Positions 1-11,338 of a stretch of 64,000 nt of DNA are shown one piece after another. The DNA is from Chaetorhynchus papuensis (Eukaryota; Chordata; Aves; Passeriformes; Rhipiduridae), in contig VWYX01000910.1 in NCBI GenBank assembly GCA_013396525.1, positions 78,773 to 142,772 on the forward strand, written 5' to 3'. The stretch's first letter is position 1. Each line of letters opens with the position of its first letter. The notes beneath the pieces are model-generated. The model made no database searches, had not been told where the DNA came from, and was given only the letters and a program-made list of their open reading frames with translations. The translations under genes were made by a program, and so were the position numbers.

Positions 1-170
1 TAACTGTTATAAATAATAATAGTAATAATATTGATAATATTAAACTGTTCTTATTTCAGCCCACAGATTTTACCTTTTACCAATTCTCCCTAACCCACCA
101 GAGGGGAGGCACAGAGAGTAAGTGAGTGACTGCATGACACTTAGTTGCTGGCTGGGGTTAAAGCAACACA
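1..170 (+). mobile_element. 5' LTR, 3' portion, of an endogenous retrovirus
   Basis: This is the end of a long terminal repeat whose start lies outside the window. It shares its last part with the 3' LTR ending at 5292: both carry a short A/T trinucleotide tract, a pyrimidine-rich stretch, the words 'cttagttgctggctg' and a 'ggttaaa' end. The terminus is 'gcaacaca' at 170, the expected CA end. A primer-binding-like site follows at 179-196. The copy has diverged from the 3' LTR by many substitutions, so the provirus is old. The terminal words match LTR families common in songbirds, but the exact family name needs a repeat library. Confidence 0.85.
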
Positions 171-178
171 GTCCTTTT

Positions 179-196
179 TTGTGCCCAATGTGGGGC
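179..196 (+). other. Retroviral primer-binding-like site (tRNA-Lys type)
   Basis: The sequence 'ttgtgcccaatgtggggc' matches 15 of 18 positions of the primer-binding site complementary to tRNA-Lys(1,2). It lies 8 bases after the LTR end at 170, a wider spacing than the 0-3 bases usual in retroviruses. In an active element this is where minus-strand DNA synthesis begins. The three mismatches are probably decay, although one or two could be family-specific. Confidence 0.7.
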
Positions 197-742
197 ACAA
201 AGGGTTGAGATAATGGCAGATCTGACCAGAGTACATTAGATAAAATTTATTAGAAGCAGTCCTATTAATTTAATAGCTGGTCAAAATAGGGATGTTTTTT
301 CCTCTCAGAGTTGTTGCATTTGTTCCCAGGGTTGTTTTATGTAATAGCTTACTTGCAGTACATATTTCCTGTCATGCTGTTTGTAACCTCAGAGGGCTGG
401 GCTAAAGTTAGCATGCTGTTGTACTCTGAAATACTGGCTTATGATATTACAGAATCCGTGGTCTTGAAATTAACCTGGTATGGTACTCAGTGTTGCTGTC
501 ATGTCTGTACTGCAGGAGCCATCTTTTGTAAAGTGTTAATAATTGCACGTCTTACCTTTTCTCCAAGAACCAGCCTATGGAGAAGGCAGCTTCACACATT
601 TTCTCCTTCTCCAAGTCAAATGCTGTAGCATTTGAGAATTTAAAAAATTTTGGATAGTCTTGGGGTGTTCAAAGCAGCATGGCGCTGTTGCTAGGAACTA
701 TGAATATGCCTCAGATATTGTGTAGGGTAAGCAACAATTTGT

Positions 743-853
743 GTCTACTCCAAACCCTGGGACAAGCAATACTCAAATTCCAGCAACAGGCACTACTTCT
801 ATTCAAACCCTCGTGACAAGCACTGTCTACTCAAACCCCAGCAACAGGTACTG
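743..853 (+). repeat. Two-copy ~53-bp tandem repeat inside ERV gag remnant
   Basis: Two adjacent units share the order 'caaaccct', 'gacaagca', 'actcaaa', 'ccagcaacagg', 'actac/actgc'. The first unit runs roughly 743-797 and the second to about 853. In the reading direction of the ERV they would encode a Ser/Thr/Pro/Asn-rich linker. This is probably a family trait of the gag leader or a private duplication. Confidence 0.6.
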
Positions 854-2380
854 CAGCTACTTATGAGTAGCATCACCCAGTGATGGGTGATGCAGCTGAA
901 CCAGAGAACCAACCCATGCCTTTATCAGTTGTCCCTATACATATGAAGAAATGGATACTAAATGCAGGATGTTTACTACAGGAGGACAAAGCAGGGACAC
1001 CATGAGGGTAGAAGAAAGAGGCAGAACAAGAGGTAACCACTCGATCCCTGTCCTCAAGTGAGCTGTGTGATGTGTTAAAAGGTTTCAGCTATTGTCCGGT
1101 ATGAGCACATTGTTACCTAGCTGCTCGGATGCTGGCATCATGGGGCCAGTAACCTGGAATAAAAGGCTAAGGAAGTCAAGCTGCTAGATTACCTTCTAGG
1201 GAAAGGGGCATAGACAAAGTGATTGGAAAAGGGGCACAAGTCCTCAGACTCCCTGAAGGTGACTCCGGTCAAACGTGGAGTAAAGGTATCCCCACAAGGA
1301 AGATGTTATATTACGCCCTGGCAAGTGGATCACGATGGAAAGAGGTATCCCATACCTCAGGGAATTAGTTGTGCTAGAGATTACCCATTTGCACACAAAA
1401 AACCTGCAATTACCCACAGATCCAGACCAAGTCCAATGCACATGCGCCATTTGTGGACCAGCATCTCAGCTATTAACAGGAAGCCTTCTTTTGATTAAGA
1501 AAGAGGTTGTAGAAAATACACACCATGGGGTACTCTGTGTATTTGGAGAGGACGTGAGTAAGTGGGATGGAAAATCTACCACAACCCCAGAGGCATGTGT
1601 ACCTGAACTTCAAGGGAAAACAATCGCAAATGAGGGTTCTTCCAGAAAACTTACGTTCCAGGCTCCAGTTAATAGTTCCCCAGGCAGAGTGGAAGTATTG
1701 ATCTTCCTCCAGATCATAATGAAAGGAATTCTAATCTGTTTTTAAAAGAAGTAAGTGAGGAATCCTATGACCAGGACTAGAGGGGACTGAACCCTACCAG
1801 GTGGAGGAGAAGGATACTGGGTTTACTGGACTGCATGGATCTGTTTGCCTGACCCATCAGCCCCACAGAAGTCTCCAGTAGACACCAATGTACAATGTAC
1901 CTTAATGCCATCAAGCTATGCAGGGGCAGAATCCATTTGCATTTCTGGAATGACAGGGGAATCCCAAAAGCTGCTGTATTGGAGGCTGAAGTCGGCCTGA
2001 CTGGGACTGAGTGGAAAAAGCACCTTATTTTGATTGGCGGAGAGGCATCTTTGGTTTAAACTACCTCAGGAGAGGGTATTTCAAGGATGCAATAGGTTAA
2101 CAATTGGCCTTTGGTACAGCTGCCTTGGGGATGAAGGAAGTTAGGGAGCTGTCTACGTTGCCTGGTCTCTTGGAGGACCCTTCTTTTGTGGGGTTGCTGG
2201 AGGCTGAAAAACAGCAGGTGCCAATTGCTACCACAAAGGTGCACCAGTTAGAGTACCACTCCAACTGCGACGCTGTAATTCCTGCCCATAGGTGGTTTGC
2301 TGACTGGAGAGCCAAGGAGGGATCTGCAGGACCTGCTTACTCCTTAACAGTCCCACAGGGCAAGTGTGAAAGTTTAACAG

Positions 2381-4241
2381 AGACTGGAGACCAGAAGAAG
2401 ATTATTGTGGCCTTGGAGGGAAGGAATGTCCAAAACGGTTATTTAAGGATGGCTTCCTCAGGTTCAAGAATGATACATCATGATGAGCAAGAATTTGGGC
2501 AAAGGGGCGAGACAGCTGCATGGATGAATAAAAAAATCCTGCCATTACTCAAGTATAAGCACAAAACACACAGGAGATGGAAGCAGGGTCAAGCCACTTA
2601 GAAATAATGTTGAGAGATTGTAAGACTAAGCAGAAACTAGATAAGGAAGGCCATGGCCCATATAGAATTAAATCTGACCAAGGATGTCGAGATCAACAAG
2701 AAAGGCTTTTTCAAATACATCAATAACAAAAGGAAAACTAAGGATAATGTGTGCCTAGGGGATCATGGTAACAGGATGCAGAGAAGGCAGAGTTCCTGAA
2801 TAATGCCTTTGTTTTGGTCTTCACTGACAAGACCAGCCTGCAGGGATCTCTGAGCCAGGAGACCAGGGTAAAGGAATGCTGGAAGAGTATTCCTTGGTCA
2901 AGAAGGGTTGGGTTGGAGAACACCTAAGCACACTTGACATTTGCAAGTCCATGGGCCCCGATAGGACACACCCAAAAGTCCTGAGAGAGCTGATAGACAT
3001 CGTAGCTATGCTCCTTATGATCATCTTTGAAAGATCATGGAGATAAGGAGTGGTGCCTGAGGACTGAAGAAAGCAAATGTCACCCCAGTCTTCAAACAGG
3101 GCAAGAAGGAGGATGCAGGGAACTACCAGCCAGAACCTCCCCTCAGTCCCTTGAAAGGTGATGGAGCATCTCATTCCGGAGGCCACCTCTATCCACAGGG
3201 AGGACAAGAAGGGGATCAGGAGTAGTCAGCAAGGATTCACTAAAGGCAAATCATGCTTGACCAACCTGATTGCCTTCCACAATAAAACAACCATCTGGAT
3301 ATCCATCCAGAGGGGAGAACGGCAGATCTTGTCTACCTTGGCTTCAGGGAGGCTTTTGACACTGTCTCTAACAATGTCCTCACAGGCAAATTCAGGAAGA
3401 GTTAACTGGATAAGTGGATTGAGAACTGGCTGAACAGCAGACCCCAGAGGTTTTAATCAGAGGCACGGGCTCTAGTTGGAGGCCTGTCTATGGTGGTGCC
3501 TCCCAATAGTGGGCCCAGTCTTGTTTAACTTACCCATCAATGGCTTGGATGAAGGGGCAGAGGCCTCCTCAGCAACGTCACTGACAGCACAAAGCTGGGA
3601 GGAGTGGCCGATACCCCAGAGGGCCGTGCAGCCCTTCAGAAGGACCTCGACAGGCTGGAGAGATGGGCAGAGAGGAACCTTCTGAAATTCAGCAGAGGCA
3701 AATGCAGGATCCTGCACCTGGGGAGGAACAGTCCCAGGCACCAGCACAGGCTGGGGGTGACCTGCTGGAAAGCAGCTCTGTGGAGAAGGAGCTGGGGGTG
3801 CTGGTGGACAACACGCTCTCCATGAGCCAGCAGTGCCCTGGTGGCCAAGGCCAGTGACATCCTGGGCTGCATTAGGGAGAGCATTGCCAGCAGGTCAAGG
3901 CAAGTGATCCTGCCCCTCATCTTGGCCTTAGTAAGGCCACATCTAGAATGCTGTGTCCAGTTCTGAGCTCTTCAGTAAAAGAGAGACATGGAGCTCCTGG
4001 AGCATGTCCAGCAGAGAACTATGAAGGTGATTAAGGGACTGGAGTATTTTTTTTATGAGGAAAGACTGAGAGAGCTGGGCCTGTTCAATGTTGAGAAGAG
4101 ATGGCTGAGAGGGGACCCCATCAATGTCTATGAGTATCTGAAGGCGGGGTGTCAAGAGGATGGAGCTAGCCTCTTCTTGGTGGTGCCAAGCAATAGGACA
4201 AGAGGCAACAGGCAGAAACTGATGTACAGGAAGTTCCACCT
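2381..4241 (+). mobile_element. CR1 LINE, ORF2 fragment, nested in the ERV
   Basis: The stretch reads as CR1 ORF2 from the endonuclease-RT linker through most of the reverse transcriptase. Recognisable words are 'FFKYINNKRKT' near 2710, 'QQGFTKGKSCLTNLIAF' at about 3225-3280 (the RT 'GF.KG+SC.TNL' block) and the LHLG-type block near 3715. Several frameshifts and stops break the frame. The 5' truncation is normal for CR1. The 3' side is not: it stops at 'aagttccacct' (4241) and lacks the C-terminal codons, the 3' UTR and the 8-base tail repeats, and ERV sequence resumes at once. The element interrupts the ERV reverse transcriptase, so it arrived after the provirus. Confidence 0.9.
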
Positions 4242-4664
4242 TATGCCATCACTGACTACGACTGCCATATTGGACATGCTGGAACTTCTATATGAACTGG
4301 AGTTAAAGGTAGCCCAGTGGTGCCACAACTGATATTGATGATGCATCTTTCTCAATCCCTTTGGCAGCAGAGTGAAGACCACAGTTTGGCTGCATTTACA
4401 GGGGTGTGTAGTACAGCTGAAATCACCTACCCCTGGGTGGAAATGCAGCCCTACCATCTTCTATATACTGATACAGACAGCTTTGGACAGATTGAGTCCA
4501 AGGTCATGGTCTAAATTAATTAATTGGACTTTTACAGGGATGGTCCATGGACTAAGGGTATTTATATCTATGTGTATAATTCCCAAGAGACAGGAAAGCT
4601 GATGTGTTATTAGGAAGTGTGGGTCCTGGTATGAAATAAATTGTATGGAATCAGGGGTGGATGC
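4242..4664 (+). pseudogene. ERV pol remnant: reverse transcriptase fragment after the CR1
   Basis: ERV sequence continues after the nested LINE. Codons at 4331-4372 read DIDDASFSIPLAAE followed by a stop; this corresponds to RT motif A, with the first catalytic Asp. About 25 codons later, in a shifted frame, 'GWKCSPTIFYILIQTALD' corresponds to the motif B neighbourhood. The catalytic YxDD motif, RNase H, integrase and env are not found in the 165 bases that remain before the LTR, so a large internal deletion is inferred. The element cannot encode a working polymerase. Confidence 0.75.
4647..4663 (+). other. Polypurine-tract-like sequence before the 3' LTR
   Basis: The sequence 'ggaatcaggggtggatg' is mostly purine (four pyrimidines) and abuts the 3' LTR start at 4665, where plus-strand DNA synthesis is primed in retroviruses. 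It is assigned from position and composition only. Confidence 0.55.
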
Positions 4665-5292
4665 TATCCTGGTTTTGGCTGTGATGGACTTCATTTTCAT
4701 CTTAGTAACTGGTACAGTGCTGTGTTTTGGATTCAGTATGAGAATAATATTGATAGCACAATGATGCATTTGGCTGTTGCTCAGCAGTGTTTACTCTGAG
4801 TCAAGGAGTTTTCAGTGTTCCATGCTCTGCCAGTGAGCAGGTACCCAGGAAACTGGAAGGGACCACGGCCAGGACAGCTAACCTGAACTGGCCAGAAGAA
4901 TATTCCATACCACAGAACATCATGTCCAGTATATAAATGAGGGTGAGTTATAAGGAAGGGTACCAGTTGCTGTCTGGGCTGGGCATCAGTCTGAGGGTGG
5001 TGAATAATTGTATCATTCATCACTTGTTTCTCTTGAGTTTTACTCTCTCCTTTTAATTAAAATTATCATTGTTGTTATTATTATCATTAGTATTATTGTA
5101 ATTATTGCTATTTTTGTCATTACTATTGTTAGGAGTATTATTAAATTTTATTTTGTTTCAATAATTAAATGGTTCTTATGTCATCCCATGAAGTTTACGT
5201 TTTTTCCTTTGGTTCTTCTTCCTGCTGGGGCAGAGGGGAGAGATCAAATGGCTGTGTGATTCTTAGTTGCTGGCTGAGGTTAAACTATAATA
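4665..5292 (+). mobile_element. 3' LTR of the ERV
   Basis: The block starts with 'tatcctggttttggctg' (the expected TG has become TA) and ends with 'ggttaaactataata' (the expected CA has become TA), giving about 628 bp. Inside are 'ggtacagtgctgtgttttgg', a TATA-like 'tatataa' at 4930-4936, a possible poly(A) signal 'attaaa' near 5056, an A/T trinucleotide run at 5064-5100 and the same terminal words as the 5' LTR. Changes at both termini are C-to-T or G-to-A, consistent with decay at CpG or deamination. A related LTR lies inverted at 32816-33402. Confidence 0.9.
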
Positions 5293-6754
5293 CCTGGCCA
5301 AACAGAAAACAGGCCAGCTTTCTACCACTAATACAGCAGTTTCTCTGCTCACTGCATAAGAATAATAGACTGGAAGCTACTTTGCAATTATGTCTTATCC
5401 AGAAGCTCCTCACTTCCCTTTTGCTGTTGTCTGCTGCTCTTTGTAAAAGTGCTGCTTTTGGAACCCTAGCGTCATGCAGCTCAGAAGGAAAGGATGCACA
5501 TGTTTTGAGAAAGAGCAATGTGTTTTGCTAGTTTCAAATGCAACTGGCAAGCTGAAGCACATTAGTCCCACTAACATAATTAGAATGATGAACTGCCACA
5601 TTTGATGCGTGCGTCTTAAATCAAATCCTTCCCTCGCTCCTCTCTTCTCCTGTTTGAGTTCACTTGTCTTCAGAAATCACTGAGTCCCTTGGCACTTCTT
5701 TTTAAATTATGCCATCTTTCTGTAGGCACTTGTTCTTCAAAGTAGTAACACTACCAACATTAAAGGATTGCTAAGTTACAAGGAGACGTATGTAGTTTAA
5801 AGGGAATTCCTCTCTTCTGAGTGTTCACACACATCAATGCATTCTCCTATGGAAATTATTAAAATGTTTTTCTTCAAGGCAAATAAATTAATCATCACTG
5901 TAATGTTATAAAGTGAAGTAAAACTTTTATCCAGAGGACTTCCCTGCTCTAACTTCTGTGTCACATTTCCATTGCATATTACATTCAAGAATCTCAGAGA
6001 AGTTTGCAAGTAGCAAAAATTTCCCAGCACTGCTGAGATCCGCAGGAGATCGAGCCTTACACTACAGGTGAAGAATGTAAGGTACAGGAGAAATTATTTA
6101 CTAGGTATTTATCAACAAACAGCCATTATATGGCAGAACTTAGTACATACTAGGAAGGTCAAGAACCTCTCACTGGCTTCCATCTATCCAAATGTCCAGG
6201 ACACACTGTCTATATCTATATCCTCAATCGATTTGAAGACACAAGAAAAAAATTAAAACCCCTTGACTGTGCTGTGTACTTTCTACATTCTGCAAGAGGA
6301 AGAACTTTCACAGATGCATTATAACTTGGAGACTTGAAACGTGTTGTGTTACTAAGCTTCAAATAAAGTATAGGGCTGGACTCTACAGCAGAAGAAATAT
6401 TTAGATGTGAAAGGACATCAGCAGTACACACTGTCTAAATAAAAGGATTGGCTACTGCTGAGCAGCAGTATAAAATATCCTGTGGTAACCTTCTCTGTGG
6501 ACAGATCACAGGCGCCTATATCAAAGAGTGATGTCTGACCACTTCAAGAACACCAAGAAGCTTGGAGCCTTGAAAATTTCCAGTGCTTGCCACCTTCTTA
6601 GTGAAGATGATATTCCTAATATCCAATCTGAACTTTCCCTGGTGCTTAAAGCCATTCCCTCAAGTCTTTTTACCACACACAAGGCAGAAGAATTCAGCAT
6701 CTTACTCTGCTTTCCTTCATGACAATGATGCGGACAACAGTGAGATAATGCCTC
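5293..6754. other. Gene-free stretch, nothing recognised
   Basis: The sequence is AT-rich with no long open frame that looks protein-like and no repeat that I recognise. Short frames (for example 77 and 83 codons) have no motif. Confidence 0.6.
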
Positions 6755-7735
6755 CGTCTACTCTTCACTAAGATGAACAAACCTAACATCCTCAGCTGTT
6801 CTCTAGTCCTTTCACTGTATTTGTTGCCCTCCTTAGGATACATTCTAATATATTTTTATTTTGGGGAGCCCAAAATTGCACACTGTACTCAAGGTGAGGC
6901 TGCACCAGTGGTGAGTATATTGGGACAATCACTCCTTTTGGCCAGTTAGCTATACTGCACTTGATGTACCCTAGGATATTGTTGGCCCTTTTGGCTGCTA
7001 GAGCACATTGTTGACTCTCATTGGAACAACCATCGGCCAAAACTCCCATATCCCTTTCTACAGGGCTGCACTCCAGAATCCGGTTCCCCAGTCTATACAT
7101 GCATTTTGAATAACACTCTCCCGGGTACACAGCATGACGTGTTCTTGTTAAATTTTATGTGGCTGGTGATCCTACAGCACTCTAACCTTTTAATATCTCT
7201 CTTTGTAATGTGTCTCTACCCTCAAGGCAACCAATTTCTCCTCATAGTTTAGTATTGCCTGCAAATATTGCATGTACTTATAGTGCATTCCACTTCTGTG
7301 TCCAGGTATCTGCCATAAAAAACCATAAAAGCTCTATGCTGAGCCCTGAAAACACCGCCAGTGACTGGCCACAGCCAAATGTTACCCCCTTTGCTACAAC
7401 CCTTTGAACATAATCCTTCATCCAATTTTTCACCCATCATATTGTGTGTGTGTCTACCTGTATGCTGGACATTTTATCCAGATGGATAATGTCAGAGTCT
7501 GTATAAAAAGCTCTGCTAAACATAAAAATACTCCACATCCACTATCTTCCCCTACTCCACTAGACAGTAAGCATAGGAAGGCATGACTATTGCTTTAGGA
7601 ACTCATCTTGGCTTTGATTGATGACTGCATTTTCTTTCAAGTGTTTTGCAATAGCTCTCAGATAACCTTCTATGTAATATGACCACAAACTAAAATGAGA
7701 ATGATTGTAATTAAATTTTGGCCATATGAATTTTC
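6755..7735 (-). mobile_element. Old CR1 LINE, ORF2 RT fragment
   Basis: On the - strand, 7130-6792 stays open for 112 codons and contains 'GVLADGCSNESQQCALAAKRA' and 'VQPHLEYSVQFWAPQ', the conserved C-terminal part of CR1 RT. Further upstream in the element the broken frame at about 7690-7590 reads '...AKHLKENAVINQSQDEF', the block before 'GF.K..SC'. A decayed 'VD.EY' near 7540 marks RT motif A. Divergence is high, so this is an old subfamily. Both the 5' part and the 3' UTR are missing or unrecognisable. Confidence 0.85.
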
Positions 7736-10700
7736 TCCCTACAATGTCAAACAGCACTTCTGTAATCGCCCTGCATAACCTGACCTTGCTTCCAAAGTCC
7801 ATACACTTTACTTTTCTACCTGAAAGCTGTAGGAATTCCTGACCCGTGGTAAATATTGGTTTGGATTATGTGATCTGCTTCATTCAGTTCCTATTCAAGG
7901 TTGATAGTTTGACTCAAAATTGCACTTTTAATCTCATAACATAGTTTCACTATTGTCAAAGGCTGAGAATTTGCTAAAGGTTGTCTAAGCCTCAGGATTA
8001 GAAAGAACATTTTAGTTCTAGTGGTATAGTACAGCATAAATTTCTGTATTGCTTGCATTGTTTGGGCCTTTAAATAAAAAACTCCTATTACTAGCCTCCC
8101 ACCAACCTCTTATAAGTAGGTTGTTGACTTTTGAGACCAAAAATTCATATATTTTTTGCAGGAGAATAAAATTTCAATTCTGTATGAAATTACCATCATG
8201 CAATTTAAATCTAACCCTGTAAAATAATGCTTTTGTATATGAGTCTAGTTCAGAATCATTAATGATTTAAAAGCATTTGTTATTGGTCATTTTAAAAGCT
8301 CTGAAGCCATTTAAGAATTCAAGAGTTCTAATAAAGCAACAAAATGGAAAACTGGCTAATATTGGAATCCTATCAAAATAAAAATACTTAATGAAAATAT
8401 TTCTTGCTTCTTTCCAGCTTGGCAGACTTTTTAAAAATCGGTTAATGAGTTATTTCTTCAAATGTGTCTCTGTACCTGGGAAGAAAGGTGTCAAACTAGT
8501 TCATTTGGTATAAAATCGTGCAATCGAAAATGCTGATAAAAGGAGATTGCATTTTCTGCATTAATGAGTACTTGAAAGTTCAGTATGTTTTTATGTTTAA
8601 AAGGTGTGAAGACATTCCAGATTCTCTTCCCTGACACGGAAAATGCCTGTCTAAAATATGTTTTTGAAGTGAAAACTTCTCTGTCTAGCCTGAATACACT
8701 TCTCTTGCTAAAGGGAACTAAAGATATCAAAGCAGTCAAGAGTCTTAATAAGAGCAGAAAGATTCATTAGCAAAGCAGGAGATACAGAATAGATGATAAC
8801 GTCCTGGTAGAAATGTTCAGGCTGGGTCTGCCAACCTGACAGCTGGATACCTTGGCAAAACTGACCTGGAGAACCCAATTTTCACCTGTCAGAGGACAAG
8901 TAGGAATTACATTTCATACGACTGAGAAATAACATCCAGAAGGAATAGTTCATATTTACATCTATTTACGGAGTGCTGAACTCTGTAGGCAGTGTCCTGT
9001 TCCAGAAATTGGATTTGATAATCATGAAATCCAGCTGGGCCTGAGGAAGGAATTTTGTTTCCCTTTCCGAATGCCAGCAAAGCCTATAAGTGTCTTTCTG
9101 TTGCTTCAGGTGGACTCAGTTCCGCTAGGGAATAATACCTGGTGCTATATTGTTATTTGTAATCAGGCTATGAAATGCTCTATAATAATTTAGTTATTTT
9201 TATATTTGTACCCCATCAATGCTTCTGCAAAAATATTGGCTTGCATTATTCCTGGGTGCAGAGCCTAGCCTGTTTAAAAACAAAAAGGTCAAAGCCAGGA
9301 CACCTGTTTTTGTCAAGGGAAGACAGTAAAGGCATCAGTCCAAAGTCTTTGCTAGTTGTCAAATCAATTATAATGCTCTTCCCCTTGTCACGGTGGTCAC
9401 AAGAAGCAGCTTTTCTTTGTTATTCAAAGTAGTCATTGTGCTGGCAATAATTTACCCATTTTTTCTTTTTCTGGGCATTATTTTCAGCAATGTTAGTTCT
9501 TCCTGTTGTTTTCAGACATCTATTTGTGAAGACTTGCTAATTACAAAAAGGAGTAGTATCTCCTCACTAGGGACACTATTTTCTCTATTAAGCATTGACT
9601 GAGTATAGATGAGCAGTCTGGGGTCTGCACCAGGAGTGATTAACCTGCATTACAGCTGAGGCAGAGTAGCATCTTAGCCTTCAACACAACGTTCCTCATG
9701 AAAAAATACAGATGATAAAGCTTCATTTCTGAAAGAAACACTGCTGTGTTGCCAGTTTCTTACCTTTTGCAAGGGAGCATCACAAAAACCTTCCGTATTT
9801 TCTGTTCATCTGTAGAGTGATTACATTTTAGTCATAAGTAAATAAGTAAAATATGTTCAGCATACAATAATTTTCCTTTAATTCAGCTGTGTGTGAAACA
9901 GACTGTGTGACTCAATATTAGCAATATTTGTATAGAACAGATGATATCCAACCACTCATCCCTGCTATACTGCTCCAGTTTTCTCAAAAGCCCAAAGGTT
10001 ACAGATTTCTTTGCACTTCTTGCTTACAGGAATAACAAATTATGCTTTTGTGAAGTTCTTTGGACACTATGAATAATGCTTTTATCTCTGCACACAGTAG
10101 ACCTTTAGAACACATGTAATAAAGATTAGAATGTTACGTGGCGTGGATCTGAAGCCTGACTTTTGCAGATGAGAGATACAGCATAAGAATGCAAGTTGTC
10201 TCCAGTTCTAGAGATGGAAGAACATAGATTTACAAATTAAAACACTGCCTGCATAATTTTAGCTTCAAATGCATCTTTTGGAAGCTATTTTTGGCATGTT
10301 TTTTTCATTAATATTTGGTAAAATTCCAGTAATTACAGTCCAGAAGTTCTGCTCTACTTTTTTGTTTGATTTAACTACATGGCCATAATGATGAAAATGG
10401 ATTGCTTCCTGAAAATGAGCTTTTTACTTCACCCAGACTGTATTTTGCCTAGTTTTTCAGTCATTCTGGGATTTCCCAACTCACTTTGTACGCAGGTGAT
10501 TTTCCTTAAAAGCAAACAGAACATTCTAATGGTTAATGAAAAACAAGCAAAAAATTGTTACCAAGCCTTCTAAAGTTACCAAAAAACCAACCAAACTCTC
10601 TTGAACTTGTTAGAGAACCAGCATAAATGTTTAGAATGTTTATTATGTCCACAGATTCCTCTCTGCTGAACAATAAGTTCCACAGAATTCAATAAAATTT

Positions 10701-11136
10701 TATTGCAGTCTTACCTACCAAAAAGCAGGATTTAATTTACTGATTCTGTGGATTTTCTAAAATGAGTTTTTATAGAATCCTTTTGGTTTCATTGTGGTAA
10801 GGGTTTCATAAGGACAAACAGGAAAGTTTTGGAAGTGCCCACATTAAACTGTCTTTGGGATAGGATGTGCTCTGCAGTGATGTCCTGGAAGTATTTTGTC
10901 TGTACCGCAGTATCCATAATTATGGCCAAAAAATTTCAGTAACCTGTGCTCTCATACTGCTGTAGGAAAAAAATGCTGATCAACTGCACTGTTGGATCAG
11001 GTATGAGTTACATATGTCACCTACCTGAATTTTTGTAAGGCCTTTGTATGCTCCCCGACAACATTCTCACCTCTAAATTGCAGACATAAGGCATTGGTGG
11101 AGAAGGAATTGACTTATGGCTGCCCCCGAACAGTTG
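7736..11136. other. Gene-free stretch, nothing recognised
   Basis: There are 3.4 kb of AT-rich sequence on both strands without an identifiable exon, repeat or RNA gene. The longest open frames are about 60-85 codons and overlap one another on opposite strands, as expected by chance. Confidence 0.6.
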
Positions 11137-11338
11137 CAGTGAGGGTGGTGAGGCATTGAAACAGGTTGCCCAGAGAAGCTGTGGATACCCCATCCATGGA
11201 AATGCTCAAAGCCAGGTTGGACTGGGTATTTGAACAACCAAGTCTAGTGAAAGTTGACTCTGTTCATTGCAGGGACGTGGGACTATATGAGCTTTAAAAG
11301 TTCTTTCCAGCCCAAAAGATTCTGTGATTGGATGATTC
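11137..11338 (+). mobile_element. CR1 LINE 3' end
   Basis: The block begins 'cagtgagggtggtgaggca', continues with 'caggttgcccagagaagctg' and ends with 'attctgtgattggatgattc', the CR1 3' tail with its 8-base repeat. This is a severely 5'-truncated copy that holds only the last part of the element. Substitution from other CR1 tails in the window is moderate. Confidence 0.92.

Larger units (their letters stand above)
171..2380 (+). pseudogene. Decayed ERV internal region: gag, protease and start of pol
   Basis: This stretch follows the 5' LTR and primer site and is interrupted by stops and frameshifts throughout. The 5' half (about 640-1750) corresponds in position to gag and includes a Ser/Thr/Pro-rich duplicated segment. 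From about 1870 to 2100 it resembles the protease/early-pol region. At about 2104-2340 an open frame contains 'LSTLPGLLEDPSFVGLL' and 'VPIATTKVHQLEYHSN', which look like the linker between protease and reverse transcriptase in avian ERVs. The frame stops resembling ERV at about 2380, where a CR1 begins. No intact gene remains. Calling it class II or class III is uncertain: the primer site suggests a lysine-tRNA group, while the pol text resembles ERVs I associate with songbirds. Confidence 0.7.
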
